From NCBI RefSeq assembly GCF_003590875.1, contig NZ_QYUN01000002.1:62001-126000 (forward strand): DNA of 64,000 nt, read 5' to 3'. The first letter of the stretch is position 1. Every line of letters begins with the position of its first letter. The position numbers and the translations under genes are program-made. The DNA comes from Noviherbaspirillum cavernae. GTDB lineage: Bacteria > Pseudomonadota > Gammaproteobacteria > Burkholderiales > Burkholderiaceae_D. Positions 57,445 to 64,000 of the stretch are shown here, piece by piece. Under the pieces are notes generated by a model. It saw only the letters and a list, made by a program, of their open reading frames with translations. It searched no databases and had not been told where the DNA came from.

Positions 57445-58854
57445 TTACTGCGGCAGCGGATACAGCTGATAGATCGCGCCGGCGAAATCGTCGGAAATAA
57501 GGATGCGGCCCCTGGCGTCGGCGATCACGTCCACCGGGCGGCCCCAGAAGCGGCGCTCCTGCGGGTCGGTCACGAAGCCGCTGACCAGGTCCATTTCCGC
57601 GCCGGCGCTGCCTGCGCTGTCGAACGGGAAATACGTCACCTTGTAGCCGGCGACGAGGCTGGTGCAGTTCCAGCAGCCGTGCTGTGCGACCGCAGCGCCG
57701 TTGCGGTACGCCGCCGGCACGCTGCTGTTCTGCAGGAAACTGAAGCCGAGCGGCGCGGCATGCGCGCGAATGCCCCTGGACGGCCTGTCCGCCGTTGCGC
57801 AGTTCATGTGCATGCCGTTGTAGTTGAACTGCACGTCGCTGATCATGTCGAGGTTGGCCATCGCGGCGTTCGGCGCGGGATTGCAGAAGGGCCAGCCGTA
57901 GTTGCCGCCGTCGCGCACCAGCGTGAACTTGTCCGGCGGATTGTCGTCGACATACTTCGGCATCACGCGGCCCAGGTCGCTCTCGCCGTCGCCGTCGAAA
58001 TCGCTCTCGAAAGGGTAGGCGATGTCATCGCGGCTGTTGACCGTCACCCACAGCGTGTTGGTGCCCGGAATGAAATCGAGGCCTTCCGCATTGCGCAGGC
58101 CGCGCGCGAACAGGCGCGGGGCCGTGCCGTCCGCGTTGTATTGATAGATCGCGCCGCGCACCGGATCGCTGGTCGTGTCTTCGGGGCAGGCGTTGCAGCT
58201 TGAGGCGATGGAGACATAGAGCTTGTTGTCCGCGCCGAGCGCAAGGTTCTTCAGCTCATGGCCGTAATTGCCGCCCAGTTCGGGCGTGGAGGAATCGGGC
58301 AGATTGTCGACCACCGTTTCGCGCACGCTGCTGCGGGTGTCGCCCGCGATGTAGACGGAACGCGTGACACGGTTCGACTCGGCAATGTAGAGATAGGTCG
58401 TGTCGCCGATCTGGCGCAGCGCCATGTCATGCGGCCGGCGCAGGTCGGTGGCGAAATCGAATTTTTCCGGCACGTCGTTTGCGCGTTCGCGCAGCAGCAC
58501 GACCTTGCCTTCATCGGGCACCGACACCAGCACATCGCCGTTCGGCGCGAGCGCCATGAAGCGCGCATTGGCAACGCGCGCCCACAGCCGGATGCCGAAG
58601 CCGGGCGGCACCAGCAAGGATCGCTCGCTGTCGAAGGGCGCCTCGGCCAGCGCCGACGGCACTTCCAGCGTGCGCTTCACCGATGCGGCCGCAGCCGCCG
58701 CCGCTGGTGCGACCGGTGCCGCCGGTGCGGAAGCGGTCGTGCCGGACGAAGCCGGCGCGGGGTCTCCGCCGCCGCCCCCGCCGCTGCATGCCGCCAGCAG
58801 CAGCGACACGCTCAATGTCAAGGTGCCATTCCGATTCTGTCGATTCTGTTTCAT
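57445..58854 (-). CDS. PQQ-dependent sugar dehydrogenase-type lipoprotein
   Basis: About 469 residues from ATG 58854. The lipobox LLAACSGGG follows a short signal, then an Ala/Pro linker. The rest is a beta-propeller of the sorbosone/glucose dehydrogenase (GSDH) type: EVPSALAEAPFDSERSLLVP, a FDFATDLRRPHDMALRQIGD segment, LYVSIASSCNAC, RGLRNAEGLDFIPGTNTLWV, GNYGWPFCNP and the closing GRPVDVIADARGRILISDDF. It oxidises an aldose outside the cytoplasm, probably with PQQ; the cofactor is a family inference. No PQQ synthesis genes are in view. Four or more Cys residues may form disulfides. Confidence 0.82.
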   Translation of the reverse strand: MKQNRQNRNGTLTLSVSLLLAACSGGGGGGDPAPASSGTTASAPAAPVAPAAAAAAASVKRTLEVPSALAEAPFDSERSLLVPPGFGIRLWARVANARFMALAPNGDVLVSVPDEGKVVLLRERANDVPEKFDFATDLRRPHDMALRQIGDTTYLYIAESNRVTRSVYIAGDTRSSVRETVVDNLPDSSTPELGGNYGHELKNLALGADNKLYVSIASSCNACPEDTTSDPVRGAIYQYNADGTAPRLFARGLRNAEGLDFIPGTNTLWVTVNSRDDIAYPFESDFDGDGESDLGRVMPKYVDDNPPDKFTLVRDGGNYGWPFCNPAPNAAMANLDMISDVQFNYNGMHMNCATADRPSRGIRAHAAPLGFSFLQNSSVPAAYRNGAAVAQHGCWNCTSLVAGYKVTYFPFDSAGSAGAEMDLVSGFVTDPQERRFWGRPVDVIADARGRILISDDFAGAIYQLYPLPQ

Positions 58855-58997
58855 GATGCCGCCAGACACACGGGAATGGATGCTTGTCGGCAGCAAGCCG
58901 CGCTGCACCTTCGTCCCGGACTGAAATCAGATGCGGCTGGCGATGATCAGTTCCGTGTTTTCCTAGATGTCCGGTCGGCAACGCGGGCGGAAGTGGA

Positions 58998-59834
58998 TTA
59001 CAGCTTGGCGCAGGGATCGGGCCGGGCATGCGGTGTGATGGCGATCATGTCGTCGTACATGCCCGCCGGTTCCGCCTTGAGCTCTTCCACATAACCGATG
59101 CTGCGCACGCCGCCGCGCTGTTGCGGCGGCAGCCATTGCGGCACGCCGACGTCGCGCCGCACGTGACCGTTTCCGGCCAGCAGGATGACGCCGCGTGCGG
59201 CATGCTGCTCGACCGCCTTCGCCATCCAGACGTCGCGCGCGGCCTGCGCACGCACCAGGCCGTCGGCCATCGAGGCCGGCAGCTTGTTGCAATGGCCATC
59301 CATCACGGCTTGCTTCTGTTTCTGGAACATGTCGGCGGGCAACTGGCGATCGAGGGCGAAGCGGGAAATGGTGTCGCGGTCCAGCGCAGCGGCAAAGCCC
59401 TCGCGCATCACCTTGCCGGCGTCGGCGCGCGACAGGTTGGCCGCGACCAGCGGCAGGCGATATTGGAGCGCCAGTTCGATCACCGGCGTGTAGAGCGGCC
59501 AGTCCCAGCGCGCATTGGCCGGCGCGGCGGCGGCGATGACGCATGCCGCATCGGTGCAGCGCGCCATGGCGCGATCGAGATCGGCCTGCCGTTCGCGGTC
59601 GAACTGTTCCATCGCGATCGCCGGACGCCAGCCGGCTTCGACTTTCGCCCGCATGAATTCAAGGCGGCGGCGATGGCCGTCGGGGTTGTCGTGCACTTCG
59701 CCCAGCAAAAAGATCGCCGGGCTCGATGATTCGGACAGCGCCGGCGACAAGGGAGAGGATGTGGTGCAGGCGCTCGTCAGCGCGAGCGAGGCGAGGAGCG
59801 AGGCAAAAAGCGGACCGCGTGGGAAATGTTTCAT
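58998..59834 (-). CDS. ChaN-family lipoprotein
   Basis: A 278-residue protein. Lipobox LALTSACTT after MKHFPRGPLFASLLAS. The ChaN/DUF399 domain shows AIFLLGEVHDNPDGHRRRLE at its start, AIAMEQFDRERQADLDRAM, LVAANLSRADAGKVMREGFA, VEQHAARGVILLAGNGHVRR and a C-terminal GVRSIGYVEEL. ChaN proteins bind haem on an iron-linked face and are often placed in iron or haem uptake loci. Here it lies next to tonB and hmu genes, consistent with that. Confidence 0.9.
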   Translation of the reverse strand: MKHFPRGPLFASLLASLALTSACTTSSPLSPALSESSSPAIFLLGEVHDNPDGHRRRLEFMRAKVEAGWRPAIAMEQFDRERQADLDRAMARCTDAACVIAAAAPANARWDWPLYTPVIELALQYRLPLVAANLSRADAGKVMREGFAAALDRDTISRFALDRQLPADMFQKQKQAVMDGHCNKLPASMADGLVRAQAARDVWMAKAVEQHAARGVILLAGNGHVRRDVGVPQWLPPQQRGGVRSIGYVEELKAEPAGMYDDMIAITPHARPDPCAKL

Positions 59835-59881
59835 GAATCAGGCTTTCAATCGTTCGGAAGAAGGGAATCGGGGCAGGGGAA

Positions 59882-60649
59882 TCAGGACAGCGTGAATCGC
59901 ACCGGGAATTCGACCCAGTCCGCCAGCTGCCGTTCACCCTGGCGCGCAGGGATGAAGCGCCATTGCCGCACGGCGCTCATGGCCGCTTCGTCGAACAGGC
60001 GCAGGCCGCTGCTTTTTGCCAGCTTGATTTCGCCGGGACGGCCATCGACCTCGACCCACACCCGTATCCATACGGTGCCGGTCCGGCCCTGCTCGCGCAG
60101 CAATGGCGGATACTGCGGCGGCGGATTGTAGGCGTAATCGGGACGACCGCTTTGCACCGGCGCGGGCGGCGCTTCGGCGCGCGGCGCGGCCGCTTCGCTC
60201 GTGCCTGCCACAGCAGCGCTCCGCTCGTTCGACGGTGCAGCGGCCGGTGCGGTTGCCGCGGGTGCGGCTGCGGCTGCGACTGCGGCCGTTGCCGGTTCGG
60301 CGATGGCGGCAGGCGCTTCCGGTGACGGCATCGGTTTCGCCGCTGGTTTCGTTGCCGCTTTCGCTGTCGCCACCGTCGCTGGTGCATGCGGCTTGCGGGC
60401 GGCGGCGCGGCGCGGCGGCGCGACAGGAGCCGGAGGAGCCGGCGCGACCTCCGGCGCGGCAGGAGCCTGTGCCGGTTCGTTCGTGCGCGACGACACAGGC
60501 GCGGGCGGCACGATGAGCATCACCTGCATCACCTGCGAGGTCGGCTGCTGATCGGGTTCGGATGGATTCGACAGCCATGCCAGCAGTGGCGCATGCAGCA
60601 TGGAGCACAGCATCGCTGCGCTTATCCAGTCGGACGCCTTCGCCTTCAT
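59882..60649 (-). CDS. tonB: TonB-type energy transducer
   Basis: A 255-residue protein. One N-terminal membrane helix (SDWISAAMLCSMLHAPLLAW), a long Pro/Ala/Lys linker spanning the periplasm, and a C-terminal TonB domain (YPPLLREQGRTGTVWIRVWV, EIKLAKSSGLRLFDEAAMSA, VRQWRFIPARQ). It passes ExbBD proton-motive energy to outer-membrane receptors. It overlaps hmuV by 4 bp and is co-transcribed with the haem ABC genes; ExbB/ExbD are not in view. Confidence 0.92.
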   Translation of the reverse strand: MKAKASDWISAAMLCSMLHAPLLAWLSNPSEPDQQPTSQVMQVMLIVPPAPVSSRTNEPAQAPAAPEVAPAPPAPVAPPRRAAARKPHAPATVATAKAATKPAAKPMPSPEAPAAIAEPATAAVAAAAAPAATAPAAAPSNERSAAVAGTSEAAAPRAEAPPAPVQSGRPDYAYNPPPQYPPLLREQGRTGTVWIRVWVEVDGRPGEIKLAKSSGLRLFDEAAMSAVRQWRFIPARQGERQLADWVEFPVRFTLS

Positions 60650-61473
60650 GCATGCAACGCGCTGCGGGCAGACGCGCGCGGGGTGCGGCGGCCGGGCGTC
60701 ACGATCAGCTCGCCGTGTTCATTGGTCGCGCTGTTTAGGCATATGCCATACAGCGCCTCGAGTGCCGGCAGCGCGAGCGCGTTGGCGCGCAGATCGCCGG
60801 TCAGCGCGCCGTCCTTGATCAGCAGCAGTCGGTCGAATCCGAGCAGGGCGTGGTTGATGTCATGCAGGATCGCGATCACGGCATGACCGCGCTGCGTCGC
60901 GTAGTCATCCATGCTCTCCAGCAGCTCGAACTGCAGGCCGGGATCGAGCGCGGCCAGCGGTTCGTCCACCAGCACCAGCCCGCCTTCGGCATCCCACAGC
61001 TGGGCGAACACGCGCGCCAGCTGCACGCGCGCCTGCTCGCCGCCGGACAGCGTGTCGAAGCGCCGCGCCAGCAGATGGCCGGCGTGCGCCATCTGCGCCG
61101 CCTGCGCGACGATCTCGGCGCCATGGCGGTCATGCGTGCGCGCCACGCGCCCGAGTCCGATCACCAGTTCGGACAGCAGGCCGAAGGCCACGTTGTTCGA
61201 CTGCGGCAGCACGGCGCGGCGGCGGCTCAGTTGCGCCAGCGGCCACTGCTGCAGCGGCTTGCCGTCGAGCACCATGCGGCCCCGGGCGCAATCGAGTTCG
61301 CGCGTCATCAGCTTCAGCAGCGTCGATTTGCCGGCGCCGCTCGGCCCCAGGATCGCGATCCGTTCGCCGGGCGCGACGCGGATGTCGAAGGGGCCGAAGG
61401 ATTTGTCGCCCAGCCTTGCGGTCGCGGCTTCGAGCTGCAGCAGATCGCCGGCATCGTGGAGTGTCATGGACAT
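60646..61473 (-). CDS. hmuV: Haem ABC transporter ATP-binding protein
   Basis: About 275 residues from ATG 61473, 4 bp after the hmuU stop; a longer frame starts at 61500. ABC ATPase motifs: Walker A ILGPSGAGKST, Q-loop AVLPQSNNVAFGL, signature LSGGEQARVQLARVF, Walker B GLVLVDEPLAALDPG, and switch His in AILHDINHA. The order HmuT-HmuU-HmuV and the LLELMDDYATQRG-type spacing match haem importers (HmuV/BhuV). It powers inner-membrane haem import with HmuU. Confidence 0.92.
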   Translation of the reverse strand: MSMTLHDAGDLLQLEAATARLGDKSFGPFDIRVAPGERIAILGPSGAGKSTLLKLMTRELDCARGRMVLDGKPLQQWPLAQLSRRRAVLPQSNNVAFGLLSELVIGLGRVARTHDRHGAEIVAQAAQMAHAGHLLARRFDTLSGGEQARVQLARVFAQLWDAEGGLVLVDEPLAALDPGLQFELLESMDDYATQRGHAVIAILHDINHALLGFDRLLLIKDGALTGDLRANALALPALEALYGICLNSATNEHGELIVTPGRRTPRASARSALHA

Positions 61474-61477
61474 GGGA

Positions 61478-62530
61478 TCACCCGATACGGCTGCGCGCAC
61501 TGCGCAGCAAAAACAGGAAGAAGGGCGCGCCGAGCAGGGCGGTGAAAATCCCGACCGGGATCTCCGCCGGGATCGCGATGGTGCGCGCCACCGTGTCGGC
61601 GACCAGCAGCAGCAGGCCGCCGACCAGACCGGCCAGCGGCAATACCTGCCGCTGATCCGCGCCCAGCCACGTGCGCACCATGTGCGGCGCGATCAGGCCG
61701 ACGAATCCGATCAGTCCGCTCCACGCCACCGCAAAGCCGGTCAGGAGCGCGACCAGCAGGACCACCTGTCCGCGCAGGCGCCCGACGTTGATGCCGACGT
61801 GCTGCGCCGCCGCCTCGCCGAGCGCGAGCGCATTCATCGCCATCAGCATGCGCCGCACCTGCCACAGCGCGGCGGCGAGAATGGAGCCCAGCACCGCCAC
61901 CTGCAGCCAGCCCGCGCCGGCCAGCGAGCCGAGCGTCCAGAACGACAGGCTGCGCAATTGCTCGTCGCTCGCCAGATAGGTGCACAGACCGACCACCGCC
62001 ATGGAGAGCGAATTGAGCGCGACGCCGGTCAGCAGCAGGCCCGCGATCGAACCCGGCGTGATCCAGCGCGCCACGCGGTCGAGCGCCATGCAGACCAGGA
62101 ATGCGCCGCCCAGCGCCGCGATCGGCAGCAGCCACATGCGCAGCGCCGGCGGCAGGGGCAGGGCCATCCCGGAAAACACCACGATGGTGAGCGCCGCGGC
62201 GCAGGTCGCGCCGCTGGAGACGCCGAGCAGGCCGGGGTCGGCCAGCGGGTTGCGGAACAGACCCTGCGTCAGCGCGCCCGATATGCCCAGCGCCGCGCCC
62301 ACCAGGATCGCGAACAGCGCGCGCGGCAGGCGGATGTTCCACAATACGTAGCCGCCGCCCGAGAGCTCGCCGGAATGGAACCCGGCCAGCCAGTCCTGCG
62401 CCGACACCGGCACCGCGCCGCACAGCACCGACACCACAGCGGCAATGAGCAGCAGCGCCAGCAGCAGCGGCGCGGGGCGCAGTCCGGGGATGCCGTGCCG
62501 GCGCGCGAGGGAGGCGGACATCGGGTTCAT
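61478..62530 (-). CDS. hmuU: Haem ABC transporter permease (FecCD family)
   Basis: A 350-residue protein with about ten transmembrane segments. FecCD signatures: LWNIRLPRALFAILVGAALG, then GISGALTQGLFRNPLADPGL near the N-terminus, AWSGLIGFVGLIAPHMVRTW, and the C-terminal EIPVGIFTALLGAPFFLFLL. The permease forms the haem channel with HmuV. Its ATG overlaps the hmuT stop (ATGA at 62527-62530). Confidence 0.93.
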   Translation of the reverse strand: MNPMSASLARRHGIPGLRPAPLLLALLLIAAVVSVLCGAVPVSAQDWLAGFHSGELSGGGYVLWNIRLPRALFAILVGAALGISGALTQGLFRNPLADPGLLGVSSGATCAAALTIVVFSGMALPLPPALRMWLLPIAALGGAFLVCMALDRVARWITPGSIAGLLLTGVALNSLSMAVVGLCTYLASDEQLRSLSFWTLGSLAGAGWLQVAVLGSILAAALWQVRRMLMAMNALALGEAAAQHVGINVGRLRGQVVLLVALLTGFAVAWSGLIGFVGLIAPHMVRTWLGADQRQVLPLAGLVGGLLLLVADTVARTIAIPAEIPVGIFTALLGAPFFLFLLRSARSRIG

Positions 62531-63429
62531 GCCGTCATCGCCCTGGTCAATGCGGCATCGAGTGCCGTGACGGCGGCAGGCAGGCGCGGCCCGAAGCCGA
62601 GCAGGTACATCGCATCGAGTCCGATCACGCGCTTGTTGCGTCCGGCAGGCGTCTGCGCAATGCCGGGCAGCGCCAGCACGCTGGCCGTTCCACCCTGCGC
62701 CTTCAATCCCTGGTCCGTCAGCAGCACCACGTCAGGCTGGGCGCCGATCACCGCCTCCGGCGTCAGCGGCTTGTAGCCGGTGATGCCGCCGATGGCGTTC
62801 ACCGCGCCGGCATAGCGCAGCACCGCGTCCGCGCTCGTGTCCTGTCCGGCCACCATGATCTGGCCGGGCGCATGCGCCAGCACGAACAGGACCTTCACCG
62901 GCTTGCCGCGCCGCGCGTCGATCTGCTTGCGCACGCGCGCCCATTCCTGCCGCAGGTCCGCCGCGTACTGCTCGGCCTGCGCCTTGCGGCCGGTCAGTTC
63001 GCCGACGCGCAGCACGCGCTCGATCAGACCTTCGAAACGGTGATTGGCGGGCAGCACCGTGACCGGCACGCCGGCGGCGGTGATCTGCCGGAGCACGGCT
63101 GGCGGGCCGGCATCCTCGGTGGCGATCACCTGGGTCGGCGCAAGGGCGAGCACGCCCTCGGCCGACAGCGCGCGCGAATAACCGACGTTGGGCAGTTTCG
63201 AGGCGGACTCGGGATAGATCGAGGTCGTATCGACCCCGACCAGGTCGCCCTGGGCCTGCAAGGCATAGATGATCTCGGTCAGCGCGCCGCCGACCGACAC
63301 GATGCGGTTCTGCCCGTTGCGGCCGGCGGCGATGCCGCTCGACCAGCCGCCGAGCGAGCCGGCCAGCGCCAGCATCGACAGCTGGCACAGACGCGTGCGG
63401 CGCTGCGCATTGAAACTCAGGCGGCGCAT
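62527..63429 (-). CDS. hmuT: Haem ABC transporter periplasmic binding protein
   Basis: About 300 residues from ATG 63429, with GGAGGAG upstream and 13 bp of overlap with the hmuS end. Signal: RRTRLCQLSMLALAGSLGGW. Type III binding-protein motifs: RIVSVGGALTEIIYALQAQG, DTTSIYPESASKLPNVGYSR, then LALAPTQVIATEDAGPP and the C-terminal YKPLTPEAVIGAQPDVVLLT. The Tyr near PNVGYSR is a haem-iron ligand candidate known in HmuT/PhuT. It delivers haem to HmuUV. Confidence 0.92.
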   Translation of the reverse strand: MRRLSFNAQRRTRLCQLSMLALAGSLGGWSSGIAAGRNGQNRIVSVGGALTEIIYALQAQGDLVGVDTTSIYPESASKLPNVGYSRALSAEGVLALAPTQVIATEDAGPPAVLRQITAAGVPVTVLPANHRFEGLIERVLRVGELTGRKAQAEQYAADLRQEWARVRKQIDARRGKPVKVLFVLAHAPGQIMVAGQDTSADAVLRYAGAVNAIGGITGYKPLTPEAVIGAQPDVVLLTDQGLKAQGGTASVLALPGIAQTPAGRNKRVIGLDAMYLLGFGPRLPAAVTALDAALTRAMTA

Positions 63430-64000
63430 GATTCCGACTCCTCCTGCAGGCGGTCGATCAGGGCGCGCCATTCGCACAGCTCCGGCTTGCCCGGCTTGCG
63501 CTCGCCGAAGAACATGGCGATCGTTTCGCCATGCGCATCGAACAGTTCCAGCGAGGTGACGACGCCGTCAACGGTCGGCTTCTTGACCACCCATGCGCCG
63601 GCGATGTGGTCTTCGCGCAGATGCAGGTTGAAGCCCGGGTCCAGCACGTTCAGCCACGGACCCATGGTCGCGATCTTCTTCACCGGACCGGAGTGGATCT
63701 GGATCATGCCGGGATTGCCGACGAAGACCATGATCGATACCCCCTCGCGCGAGGCGGCGTCGAGCAGGCGCGTGGCGCTGCCGGCGTCGATCTTCTGCAC
63801 GAACTCGGGCGCGGCCAGCCGCAATGCCTGGGTGCGCGTGAGGGCGAAGCGGCGCAGCAGGCCGAAGAATTCATGCGTGTCGCGCAGCGAGGCCCAGCCT
63901 TCGCGGAACGCGGCGACGTCGATTTCGCTGTCCGGCTTTTCCGCTGCCGCGGCAGGCGCGGTGCCGACGGTGATGCCGGCCTGCTGATCATCGCTGCGAA
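63417..64000 (-). CDS. hmuS: Haem-degrading/haem-handling protein HmuS, 5'-truncated
   Basis: The frame is open to the last base, so the N-terminal part lies beyond the window. The visible part is the C-terminal half: EKPDSEIDVAAFREGWASLR, RDTHEFFGLLRRFALTRTQA, then GNPGMIQIHSGPVKKIATMG, WLNVLDPGFNLHLREDHIAG, and VVKKPTVDGVVTSLELFDAH followed by ETIAMFFGERKPGKPE. These match HmuS/HemS. The short frame from 63824 uses an internal TTG. HmuS proteins carry or degrade haem in the cytoplasm. It is upstream of hmuT in the same operon. Confidence 0.9.
   Translation of the reverse strand, partial: RSDDQQAGITVGTAPAAAAEKPDSEIDVAAFREGWASLRDTHEFFGLLRRFALTRTQALRLAAPEFVQKIDAGSATRLLDAASREGVSIMVFVGNPGMIQIHSGPVKKIATMGPWLNVLDPGFNLHLREDHIAGAWVVKKPTVDGVVTSLELFDAHGETIAMFFGERKPGKPELCEWRALIDRLQEESESCAA

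Overview
The window looks like a chromosome segment of a betaproteobacterium of the Burkholderiales, probably Oxalobacteraceae-like (Herbaspirillum/Noviherbaspirillum group). This is inferred from GC-rich coding sequence, paired cyanophycin synthetases with their DUF1854 and ABC-transporter companions, a TctC/Bug solute-binding protein, DUF3135, and a betaproteobacterial-type hmu haem operon. No rRNA or canonical tRNA gene, CRISPR array or prophage was seen.

Layout. (1) 1-15.5 kb is a surface-polysaccharide locus: FemAB-like transferase (cut by the window edge), hexapeptide acetyltransferase, GT-C glycosyltransferase with a 10-G tract, Wzx flippase, a Wzy-like membrane protein carrying a LamG-like domain, AsnB amidotransferase, two GT4 glycosyltransferases, a WecA/MraY-type initiating transferase, then on the other strand an aldo/keto reductase and a CapD/FlaA1-type dehydratase. 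The first ~3.6 kb is visibly AT-richer than the rest. (2) 15.5-25 kb holds a response regulator, UspA and a cyanophycin cluster (DUF1854, ABC exporter, CphA-prime with a degenerate P-loop, CphA). (3) 25-29.5 kb holds a TctC-like binding protein, a GntR regulator and an FAH-family enzyme sharing ATTGGT/ACCAAT operator half-sites, then a Tim44-like protein. (4) 29.6-39 kb is mixed: DUF885 protein, acyltransferase-like protein, fatty acid desaturase, a 990-residue protein of unknown family, an AI-2E/PerM transporter and an ornithine cyclodeaminase-family enzyme. (5) 38.9-42.7 kb is a periplasmic oxidation module: HiPIP, dihaem cytochrome c, GMC oxidoreductase and its Tat-exported small subunit. 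A 111-bp inverted-repeat element sits in frame inside the cytochrome signal peptide.

(6) 44.8-51.2 kb is the most interesting part: an RNA repair operon, ro60 - Y RNA array - rtcB - rtcA, divergent from its activator gene rtcR, with a consensus sigma-54 promoter upstream of ro60. Between ro60 and rtcB I can fold five tandem Y-RNA-like units. All share one Ro60-stem architecture (AATGC facing TTGT, and a bulged YTA followed by CAT/ATG). They differ in cargo: none, a T-arm only, or permuted tRNA-like bodies with the acceptor stem closed by a short loop. The permutation point differs between units.

(7) 51.3-57.4 kb holds a LMW phosphatase, small secreted or hypothetical proteins, an SMR transporter, DUF3135, a PaaI-type thioesterase gene split by a 155-bp inverted-repeat element (a related copy lies at 12.2 kb), an MscS channel, a carboxymuconolactone decarboxylase-family protein and a DEDDh exonuclease. 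(8) 57.4-64 kb holds a PQQ-type sugar dehydrogenase lipoprotein, a ChaN lipoprotein, TonB and hmuVUTS for haem uptake (hmuS cut by the window end). All functions are read from sequence patterns; no database search was run.
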